Shown piece after piece: positions 12,353 to 64,000 of a stretch of 64,000 nucleotides of DNA. Positions within the stretch are counted from its first letter, which is position 1, and each line of letters opens with the position of its first letter. Below the pieces are notes generated by a model that ran no database searches, was not told the origin of the DNA, and was given only the letters and a program-made list of their open reading frames with translations. The stretch comes from Uloborus plumipes (lineage: Eukaryota > Arthropoda > Arachnida > Araneae > Uloboridae): positions 39,899-103,898 of the forward strand of contig JAXGGA010003374.1 in NCBI GenBank assembly GCA_038373865.1, written 5' to 3'. The translations under genes and the position numbers were made by a program.

Positions 12353-12613
12353 TACTTTCTCCCTTTTTTTCCAAGTCTCCTCTCCAGACTTCCTTCGGAA
12401 ATCCGAGAAGGTCTTCGTTGCCATCCGGCCTTGAGAGGAGATGCCTATTTGCCTTACGGTTTTGAATGAATCATTCATTTATTTGAAACACAGTGATGCA
12501 AAATATAGATAGCTTATGCTGAAGACCAGTGATTCCCAAACTGTTCCGATTCACGGTTCCTTTAGAGGATTTGAAAAATTTCATGACACACCAATCTATG
12601 TCTACTGTATATA

Positions 12614-12786
12614 CAGTTGCCGCCACTTATATGAGTCACGTTTGTTCTTAACAGTTTTGATTTAATAAAGCGGCTGATTAGATAAAGCTGCTGATTAAAT
12701 AAGGCTTTGTATTGCTCTGTATTTGGCGATCTGATTCATTAAAGCGGCTGATTCAATTAACCACTGATTCAAACAACCGAAGCCCA

Positions 12787-12789
<3 letters not shown>
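12614..12789. mobile_element. TA-flanked MITE, 176 bp
   Basis: It runs from CAGTTGCCGCCACTTATATG to GAAGCCCACTG with TA on both sides, as for Tc1/mariner/pogo elements. It contains repeats of AAAGCGGCTGATT. A shorter relative lies at 50431-50566. Confidence 0.65.

Positions 12790-12871
<82 letters not shown>
12790..12871. repeat. (AT)n microsatellite, about 80 bp
   Basis: An almost pure TA run starts at the right target TA of the adjoining MITE. It may have grown from that duplicated TA. The Tyr/Ile-repeat open frames over it are artefacts. Confidence 0.95.
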
Positions 12872-12876
<5 letters not shown>

Positions 12877-14269
12877 CTGATACCGTGCATACATTGCGGC
12901 ACCCCTCGCCTTTCCTCACTGCTCCTCAGGGTGATACATCATCCACTTTGGGAACATCTCAGACTAATGAAATGAATGTAAGAAAAACGAAGGGGTAACC
13001 CGAATTAATGATACGTGTGGCTTGTTTATAAATAAGTGACACAGAGCAAACACATTATTCGATATAGAAGCTTTATTTTGAAAATGTACATTTTTTGTAT
13101 TGCAATCGAATCAAAAAGGGCCGCGCTAGAGCTGAGGTTCAAGAGCACAAAGGACTGCCGAAGATTTCGACAAAATGGCTGTCAGATTTTTCGTGAACAA
13201 CTACCGTATATCACCCTGTTCCTTCTGTTTCTTAAAAGTTAATTATTTATCTAAGTGTTAAATGGTCTAATAGAAGGAAAATGCTGAATATTATAATTTT
13301 ATATACGTAAACTTGGTATTGTTAATCTCGAGAAAAAAATATTTTAAGCGACGAAATGAAATTTTTACGGTTCACATAGAATTTAGTTGTGTGACAGGAG
13401 ACCATGTGTCTGCAGTTTTCCTCAAACGTGCTTTGTATAGGTATTTTGTTAGATTTTTACTTTTTAGCACACAAAACATTATCTATTTCTTAGTGTTTAT
13501 TAGTCTGATTAATCGTAAGGTCTGAAAATGAGCAGATTTTTTCCATTAGTATAGATAAACGAAAGTGTTACGAAATAAGTTTTTAGCCTGGAGATCCAGG
13601 ATTCGATTAGCACTTAAAAGCTGAATAATCTCCGAATTGATGAACACATATAAAACGAAGCAACTCAGGCTTTTGTAGAAGTCTAAGGAAAAAATAATCA
13701 CGAAATGCAACATAAATGTACATGTACAATTCCAACTGTCATAGATAGTCAAATGAATCGCATGATAATTTTGTTTATAAACTGGTAAAATGGAAAGTGA
13801 CTGTGTTGCACTAACATCCTTTACTGTGTAACTGCTTGACAAAACAAACTAGAAAGTAGCGAGTAAAATAAGCTTTTTTTAATGTTAAACAAAGCAATGA
13901 ATTGTGTGTTTTAATTTTTAAAGCAAAAATATATAATTATGAAAAAAAAAGTAATTATTTGTATGTGAGAAAGAAATATTCAATTATATTATTTAACCCA
14001 GAGATGAGATTTAGGGAAAGATGAAAAGATCCAGTTTTGAACCCCCAACCTCCCCGAAAAAAAAAATCTTTTCATGTTTTTTTTATGCATTTTATTATAA
14101 CTTCAGATACTTTTTTCTTTAATTTTTCAAACTTCATTTATCTTCCCTTTGAACGAAGTCCCTAATATTAAACCATTATTTAAGCTCACCAAATATCTCC
14201 TATTTTAATTTCAAGTTTTACTGTTTTAGTATAAAAATAGGATAGCTAAAATATTTTGAAATGTTTGGA
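12872..14269. other. No gene seen
   Basis: Several open frames of 60-100 codons occur on both strands with no recognisable motif and ordinary AT-rich composition. I regard them as chance frames. Confidence 0.4.
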
Positions 14270-14977
14270 CTATGGATGCACCGATTAATCGGGCATAATC
14301 GGCAAAATCGGGCCGATTAATCGTCCAAAAAATATTTTTTAAAGATTGCTCTTTAAAGTATACCTTCACTAAGAAACTATGATGAATAATTTTACTAAAA
14401 GTAATGATAATCCTCACAATTGGTATAAAGTTAATTAATTCTCCTACTAATGAATAAATATACACATAGACAATGTTGCAACATTTTTCACGTGGCGATA
14501 ATTTTCTCCTTAGCACAGTGCTTTTAGATAATCTCTGATTTTCACAAAGAATAAAAGTTTTGAATTAAATTGCTGCTAATAATTAAAAATTTCAAATTTA
14601 AAGTACTCCTAAATTGGGGTGCTCACTACAGACTCCCCCTCCCCTTTTTTTTGCATTTTTTGTCCAATTAACATAATTAATAATGTGTTGATGTTTTTTC
14701 ATTGACAATAATATGAAAATAGGTTCGAAGAAATTTGATAAAATGTTGCAATTATTTTGTGAAAATTAGGAAAATGGTAAAAAAAAAATTTCTTTCATAA
14801 ATGAATTACTTAGTATTTCTAAACTCGGAATTGTATAAAAGGGAAAAACAGTGTTGGTAAAATTGGTAGTATTAAAAACAACCATCCTTATCATTAATCG
14901 GCTCAGCCGAATAATCGGACAATAATCAACAGCCGATTAATCGGTAATCAACCAATTTGCTTATCGATGCATACCTA
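14270..14977. mobile_element. hAT-like element, about 708 bp
   Basis: The ends are CTATGGATGCACCGATTAATCG and CGATGCATACCTA, with further GATTAATCGG repeats near both ends, typical of hAT subterminal repeats. The flanking 8 bp (tgtttgga / attttgga) match at 6 of 8, so the duplication has decayed. No transposase remains. Confidence 0.65.
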
Positions 14978-15006
14978 ATTTTGGATCCTGAAAAATATCT
15001 TCTTAA

Positions 15007-15504
15007 CCCATTAGCACCTGACATTTTTTTTCCAAAGATATTTTGAAAAACTGGTAACGAACAGTGTTAAATGGACAGGAAAAAAAATATGTAAAAAATA
15101 ATGTTTTTATTAAGGAAAGAAAAATCGTCCCTTAAAAGTTGCGATAGACCCCAGAGGGTACATACTTTTTTTTACTAAAATTTTTTTCTGCCTACGATAT
15201 AAATATTTAATAAGACATTTTATAAGAAGAAATAAAATTGGCAATCAACATAAACTGGGAAGCTGGGAATAACTTTGAAAACTTAGTTTTTTTTTTCTAG
15301 AGATTGTGAACGATGTAATTTTTGATAAAGATCATATTAAAACTGCTGCAGAACACACTTTACAATGGCTATGTGCTGCAATCTGTTAATAACGAATCGA
15401 AACAATACCAAGGTACTAATTGAACACTATTATTTGGTTGAAATGTTCATTTTGGGGACCCTTTCTTGGACCGTCCCTAAAAAGGGACGCCAGGCATAAA
15501 TGGG
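15007..15504. mobile_element. TTAA-flanked piggyBac-like MITE, 498 bp
   Basis: It begins CCCATTAGCACCTGAC and ends GCCAGGCATAAATGGG, with TTAA at 15003-15006 and 15505-15508. CCC termini and a TTAA target are piggyBac features. No coding capacity. Confidence 0.75.
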
Positions 15505-15508
15505 TTAA

Positions 15509-18500
15509 TCAATCCAACCATCAGTCGAGACAATGAGTAGAACTCATAAAAGCTTTTACCGCAATCAATTATATTAGCCTTTTCCAATCACCGGGTATTT
15601 TGTCACAGGAGGATATCTGGAGCCTTCGGAGATGGGGAGTAGGACATGAGCGTCGCGTCGCAGGCATATCCTGTGAGCTTTTTTTTTCCTCTCCCGGAAA
15701 CGAAACAATTTCCTGCCTCTCTCTGACCAACGCGAAGATACCGAATCAGTCAGCTCAAGAAAAGAAAAATGTCCTTCAATAAGAAAAGAAAAAAAAAGTG
15801 GTTTTGATTTTACTTCTGATGACCTTTCCTTGAGAAATGGAAGCATTTTTTTTTTTTATTTCCTCATCTCACATTATTAATTACATTTTAACAAGCAACT
15901 TTGTCAAAACGGAACTTAATTGAGCGTGTAAAAAATTAAAATGAAAGCTGATACTAGATGCGTTAATCTTTGTGTAACATTAGAAACAAAAATTTGGAAC
16001 GGCACTAAGGCTGGCATACTTTGCCTTTCATCATAATCGATTTTACAATATTAGTCAGACACAAATATTTTTTCCTTTAACGTTTAAAATTCAAATGTAT
16101 ATTGAATATACTACATGTATTTCAAATAGTGCCAATAGGTTTTTTTTGTTTTCTTTTGTTAAGTGACAAGATTTTTGTCAACAATATGTTGACACAATTT
16201 GTTGTAATGTAGTAAATAACTAATGATTTTGAACACATAAGTTGTCATTAAAGAAAAACCAAATCATTTCATATTGTTACTAAGGTCCATTGTGTCTGCA
16301 TAGAGTCTAACAAATTTGGAAAATCTATCAGATGACACATTCACCTCAAATGTACTCTAATTTGGAATCGAATAATTTTTTCATACTTTTTCTACAAAAT
16401 AAATGCATTTTAAAAGGGAGAAAAACACCCAAGTCGAAATAAAATGGATGTTTATAACGGATTAAGATAAGTGCGGATAATAAGATTATTTAAAGATCTT
16501 CAAAACCAAGGCTTTAGATCCTATATTCGTTGCGTTTTAAGTGGACTGAATAAAAATAATTTTGGAGTGATCACGGAGTTCAGTTAGTTGTGACAAAAAG
16601 GAATGTTTGGCAAACTCTGAGAAATAAAGACAAAGCAAAGAAAAATAAAATGTAAGTATCGAATGCAAAAGAAAAATGTTGAAATGCTTTTGTACAATTT
16701 TTCAATATATCGAATTGATATTCAAAAGTTTTTGGAATAATAAGATACATAAACAAATGGGTTCTGATAAGTAATAGTGTTAAAATGGTAAAGTTCTTCA
16801 ACTAAAATCTTGTGAACTACGTATGAAAAAAATTCAGTTATGCTTCTCAAAATTAATTCAAAATTATAAATTACTGAATTGCGACTTATATTTGGTTAAT
16901 TTAAAAAGATGATCCAGCATTTTCCTCATCAGTGAAAATAATTGTACACATAAAACAATGATTCTCAGCAATTTAATTTGAATAAGCAGAGTAAACACGC
17001 AAACATTGATCTGCAATGTATGAGCTGTGGCATATTTCATACAAAATTAGGGATACGCAAATATTTCCCACCACTCCTTCGACTACTCGTTTCAAACCAA
17101 TCTAAATCCGACTCTGAAATTATGATATATGTTTACCGAATTCTACAGCAGTCCTTGTGCTCGTACAAAGGGGGGTGGACTATGTACAGCGCGCTCTTTG
17201 TTCGACATATCACAAGAAATTCGGAGAAAAATATTGCGTGCACTCTTCCATTTTCGGTTTCGCCGAATCACTACGATTTGTTTGCTGCTGTTTGAAGGAG
17301 AAGCTTTAGTGTTACAGTCTGACTCTGATAAAAAGATGCTTCACCTTGGACGAGCTCATTCATGTTTAGGTTGAAAGAGGATGAATTTCTAAATTAGCAC
17401 ATCGGCAATAATCGCTGACAGCTACGCAAACCGGCTTTATACACCTCTATTTTGTTAAATGAAACCGTTTGATCCTCAGCCTATCGTAAGTCAACGCATC
17501 AGAGTCAGACTATACTCCTAGAGTTGTACGCTGTCATAAGTGAAAATTAGCTTGGAAAATTTCAGACGTTGATATCCTGTTTGTCGGTCCAAATTCAGTC
17601 AGAACTTCAATGAGTCATCTCGACGAGCTTGTCCAGATGACATTAGATAATTTGGTGAAGGGTTGCATCTAAAGTGACCGCACTATTATATTTTATAGCC
17701 AAAATATAAGCTTTGCTTCCAGATGCAATGTCAAATTTCACATGCTTTAGCCATAGAAACCCAATAATTAGACTGAAGTTTCAATACAAAATTAGTAAAT
17801 ATATCTAAGTAAGATATGCATTGAAGTAAAAAATACTTCTTAACTTCCTGACCAATGCTTTTCTATACACCAAACAGCAACAAATTTTGTTCTTGTGCAA
17901 AGATAGCCTCCGGTAAAATGGGGATAAGTATTGCTCTAGAACGGAGGAGTGCAAATATTATTATATATATTCTTAGCAACGATTAAATATATATATATGT
18001 ATTTAAAACAGTCAAGGGAGATAAATAGATGAATGTATGTATTGTATATATATATTTATTTGTTATGTATATATGTATACAGGTTGCACTTTAGAAATAT
18101 GTCTTTACAAGATAACATTCCGTATTTACAATATCGTCAAAAGCTTTAATAAATACACTTTGAATTGTGGGAGAAGGCGGGTAAAAAGACAACAACAAGA
18201 CTAACTTCAAAAGGATTGCGTTTTTTTCTCTCGCGTTAACATCCTTTATATCTTTTAAATAGTCTCTTAAACTAAAATATGAACCTGGATGGATTCCAGA
18301 TCAGAAGTAATCACGTTGGGACATGATTCAAAAGATATATGTCTTAATTGCAAGATGCCTTCGGCCAGGAAATATGTTTGTGCGGACTTAAATGTCATGG
18401 TTGTTGCATGAGCTGACCACTTATAGCGCAATAATCACATTTTAATCGAATTATTCTTTTTCAGTATTAAATTAGGTAACGTATACTATGTCTTTTTTTT

Positions 18501-18815
18501 TTGTGTTAAAAACGTTCCAATCAATTGTAAGTTATCATTGTGAAATTTTGATTTAGAGAAAACCGAAATTGCACTATCAATTGTCGTCAAAGAATACTTC
18601 AAATATTTCAAGCTTTATACTAACCATTAGTAGTAGCATAAGTAGCCAATGAATGCCTTAGTATGCAATGAATCGTAGCCATTTACTCATAAGACCTGAA
18701 AGAAGCGTGGGAATCATTTTCGGTGGTATTAATAATTTTCCTAATAACGCTCATTCTATAGTTGAGGTAAGGCAGTGTACATAACGATGTTTTCATACTT
18801 CCTGAAACTTTCGCA
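15509..18815. other. No gene recognised
   Basis: AT-rich with a moderately GC-richer patch at 17020-17400. Two overlapping plus-strand frames there (105 and 81 codons, starting 16978 and 17129) show no motif I recognise. TCTGACTCTGAT near 17318 and its inverse near 17499 hint at a small worn inverted repeat. (TA)n/(GTAT)n patches occur near 17985-18060. Confidence 0.35.
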
Positions 18816-18827
18816 ATGATACAAAGT

Positions 18828-19131
18828 GCCGGCCACCTCGTCTAGTGGTCAGCGACGTCTGACCGTGATGCGGTGGCCCCGGGTTCGAGTCCCGGCTGGG
18901 GCATGGGCGTACTTTCTCTCTCTCTCATGTCATTGTCCTTTCTGTGTGTGTGAAAGTGAGTTATGAATGAATGCCTACCCTATGAACGGGTCCTTATGGC
19001 ATGTGTGATGAGCATAAAATCGGTCTTCCACCTAAAATGGTGCCCTTAAAAACGGAAGCCGTATCATTACCCCATCCTTCATGGACCTGGTCTAGCTCTG
19101 CTGACCAACGGGGGCATGTAACAACAACAAC
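18828..19131 (+). mobile_element. tRNA-derived SINE, full length 304 bp (copy 1)
   Basis: The head is tRNA-like with an A box (TAGTGGTCAG) and B box (GGTTCGAGTCC), followed by a CT-rich stretch, a unique body and a tail of TAACAACAACAA. A perfect 12-bp duplication ATGATACAAAGT flanks it (18816-18827, 19132-19143). Same length as the copy at 44891-45194. The pol III promoter boxes look intact. Confidence 0.93.
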
Positions 19132-19143
19132 ATGATACAAAGT

Positions 19144-20779
19144 AACCTTTGCCCCAACTGTAGATTAATGGGTTTTTTAGGCACCCAGACTTGGAATGTA
19201 GCTCGGAATTTACTTACCCTTGGAACTTTTCACGACTATTAGCATTTATGTGACATTTTTGGATTATTTAATTCGCTTAAACAAATCACCTAGCGTTAGA
19301 CTCCTTGCATCTTTTCATCGATGGTAGTGGTACGTACGTTTTGTGCCATCAAAACGTGTGACGTGAAAGACCAAGACAGCATTTTTAACAAAAATATGTC
19401 GCGCTTGATCCTTTGCTTATTCAGTACTTGATGGACAGTTAACAATTTAATAAGGTGAAATAACTCTTCCGTCGTTATAAAAAGCGATATAACATTACCA
19501 ACGAACAGTTCATTTGAGATTCAAACGAACTCCTGTCAAATATCTGCTTAATAGTAAGTTACTGCTCCATCAGTTGATGACTGATAAATCAGTTTTGATA
19601 AGTTACTTCGTACTTACAATATTGACATCGAGAAAAAACCGTAAGCTCCTTATCTGCGATTATGGGATATCATCGATTTCAGCCTGCTTACAAGACAGAC
19701 AAGGATTGTTTAACAAGACAGACTAGGATTTTTTCATTAAAAATGAAAAATGTGGCTTAGATTCCTGAAATGGTATGATAATGACTTGAAGTAATCATTT
19801 CATGATAGCTCAATAGAGTTTGGCCATAGACAGGCTTTCTATTTGTTTCAATGTATCACTTTTCTTTGGTTAGGTGTCCACTTTCTTTATTACTTTGTCA
19901 GCGTATGAATTGGAATGAAATTTTCTAACCAGTGCAGCTTTTACATTTGGTATTAATGATGCATAAATTAGTGACTTTTAAGCTAATAAATTAAAAAAAA
20001 AACAGTGCAGTGCCTGAACCTCTTTTTGGAGAGGAATTATAACTTTACGCAAGTTTTAGAAACTTTGAAAGAGGGAGTGTTTTTTGGTTTGAGTTATCAA
20101 TAAGTTTAATAAATGACTTTGCGATATTTCTTCAAATTTAACTTGTTCTAATGTATATTATATGTCCGGGGATTTAAAAGGGTAAAGTTTGTCTAATTGT
20201 GTGGGAGTTTGGAAAAATTTTTTCCACGCTTGTGGTGGTCAAATAATAAGTAGTTGTCAAAGATCCCGTCTTTGGTTAAAACGTCAAGGGAAAGTATCGT
20301 CAGATATATTTTATAAAAATAATTGTCGATGCTTATCATTGTCATCATTTATGCTACGACATGAGTGAAAATATTTTTCCTTCAGGTTTTAAAATATTAA
20401 AATGTTTCTACTGATGAAAAATGGAACGATATTACATTTTTACACGAATAGGCATTATGAAAGCTTTTAGATTTACAAAGATCTTTTGCTTGTTTTCAGA
20501 AAATTGTATTACTTTGGTGGGCATGAAACAAAATAGCAATGTTATATAAAAAGAGGACTCTTTAGAATCATTATCTGTTTACGCTTAATATAAATGTAGG
20601 ACCCTTTAAAATTATATTAATATCGTATCAGGTTCTACGACAAGTATGTTAGTATCTGCATAAATAAAGGCTTTGAGAGATTGGGTTTTGAAGACATTTA
20701 GAAATGTCTCTAAGTTGAGTTTCTTCCCCTTTGAAGGTGACATTAAATGTATTTTTTTGGGGGGAAATAGAGTTGGCTT
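19144..20779 (-). other. Ferlin 3' flank, possible 3' UTR
   Basis: No other gene is seen. Possible minus-strand polyadenylation signals are ATTAAA at 20105-20110 and AATAAA at 19886-19891, about 0.7 and 0.9 kb after the stop. In such AT-rich sequence these hexamers are expected by chance, so the transcript end is not fixed. Confidence 0.25.
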
Positions 20780-63001
<42,222 letters not shown>

Positions 63002-63200
63002 CTGATGAAAGAACAAGAAAATCACTTTGCAATGCAGAAAGTAAATGTACCGAACAATCACGAGTCATAGTCTGCTGCTAATATGATTCTCACCCTATGT
63101 TATTGAGGGCACAATTTTAAGGGAAAGAAGAGCATTATTTTCTACAAATGTTATTGAAGTTTATAGTCAGGGATCCCTGATAGAGATTTTTCTGTTTATT

Positions 63201-64000
63201 ACTATCAAGCTAATTTTTCGTGAGTAGCTTCATTTTAATGAGACGCCCAACTTTTCCTCTTGCAACAATTCTCGATTGTGGTAGCTAACAGGGGTAGCAG
63301 GGATCAAATGTGTCGATTCTATGAGTCTCAAAAACTTATCACTAACTGCGACTTTTTTAATTAAATCGTAAGATAATTATTAACATTGTTGAAAAAAATA
63401 TTTGTCCTACAAGTTGTATGGTTTGATCAAAGAGTCCCCCTCCTCCCAACATGTATCGATTACGAGGTCATCAAAAGTAATTACTAACAACATGATTTTT
63501 TTTCTACTGCTTACTTAATATGTATATAATTTAAAAGTTACATTGTCCTACGAATTGTGTGGTACGTTATCCCGGTCCTACGATCTAAAAATGTAGTACA
63601 AATGCCTGATGAAAAAATAATTACTATCAAGCTGAAACTTCTTGAATGGCTTCGTTTTAATGAGACGCCCAACTTTTCCTCTTACAACAATTCTCTATTG
63701 TGGTAGCTAACAGGGGTAGTAGAGATCAAATGTGTCGATTTTATGGGTCTCAAAAACTTATCACTAACTGTGGCTTTTTTAATTAAATCGTAAGATAATT
63801 ATTAACATAGTTTAAAAAAATATTTGTCCTACAAGGTGTATGGTTTGATCAAAGAGTCCCCCTCCTCCCAACATGTATCAATTACGAGGTCATCAAAGTG
63901 ATTACCAACCGGATGAATTTTTTCCTATTGCTTAGTTAATATGTATATAATTTAAAAGTCACATAGTCCTACAAGTTGCATGGTACGTTATCCCGGTCCT
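63201..64000. repeat. Tandem repeat, 422-bp unit, running off the window
   Basis: Unit 1 starts at 63201 (ACTATCAAGC) and unit 2 at 63623. They share GAGACGCCCAACTTTTCCTC, GTGGTAGCTAACAGGGGTAG, AGAGTCCCCCTCCTCCCAAC and GGTACGTTATCCCGGTCCTA. Unit 2 is cut by the window end, so there may be more copies. No ferlin exon was found within it. Confidence 0.9.

Noticed and set aside
12695..12975. Open frames rich in Tyr-Ile repeats on both strands
   Set aside because: They are translations of the (AT)n microsatellite.
16978..17374. Overlapping 105- and 81-codon plus-strand frames
   Set aside because: No recognisable motif, no splice or repeat context; kept only as part of an unassigned stretch.
18828..18905. 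Working tRNA gene
   Set aside because: The tRNA-like head is part of a 304-bp SINE with a flanking duplication and a second copy; the stems are not convincing for a tRNA.
63201..64000. CRISPR-like array
   Set aside because: The 422-bp unit is a tandem repeat without spacers, in a eukaryotic intron.

Overview
The window is eukaryotic nuclear DNA. It is AT-rich, full of introns and transposon debris, and has no operons or prokaryotic features. The one clear host gene is a ferlin read on the minus strand. Its 24 visible exons run from 63001 down to a stop codon at 20780. The 5' half of the gene lies beyond position 64000. The ferlin type and the kinds of repeats (tRNA-headed SINEs, hAT, Harbinger-like, Tc1/mariner and Helitron-like elements) suggest an invertebrate, probably an arthropod and possibly an arachnid. 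The species cannot be fixed from this sequence.

The ferlin exons encode 1,234 residues in one unbroken frame. In order they give the end of the central FerB region, the C2D domain, a further C2-like (C2de) region, a lysine/acid-rich linker, C2E, C2F and one C-terminal transmembrane helix. FerB runs straight into C2D with no DysF domains between. This marks a type-II ferlin (the otoferlin/misfire group), a tail-anchored calcium and phospholipid sensor of vesicle fusion. Two of the 23 visible introns use GC-AG instead of GT-AG splice sites, and in both cases only the GC donor keeps the reading frame.

1-20779 lies downstream of the ferlin. No intact host gene was recognised there. It holds a TTAA-flanked element (410-1035), a FLYWCH zinc-finger fragment, Helitron-like ends near 4.5-5.3 kb, a three-level transposon nest at 9274-10828, a 498-bp TTAA/CCC element, an (AT)n array and a fresh SINE at 18828-19131. 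20780-63001 is the ferlin, with introns loaded with mobile elements. The main ones are a 2.7-kb hAT-like element holding a Helitron-like element, a mariner foldback, a SINE beside a Harbinger-like element broken by a 1.5-kb Tc1-like foldback, a 748-bp hAT-like element, and a 595-bp foldback with permuted arms. 63002-64000 carries a 422-bp tandem repeat that runs off the window.

Many insertions show target-site duplications (TSDs), so their order of arrival can be read directly. I saw no new multi-gene system. The most useful observations are the ferlin model with its GC-AG introns, the nested transposons whose parts rejoin to expected lengths, and one unexplained exon-like stretch on the plus strand at about 38.4-38.7 kb.
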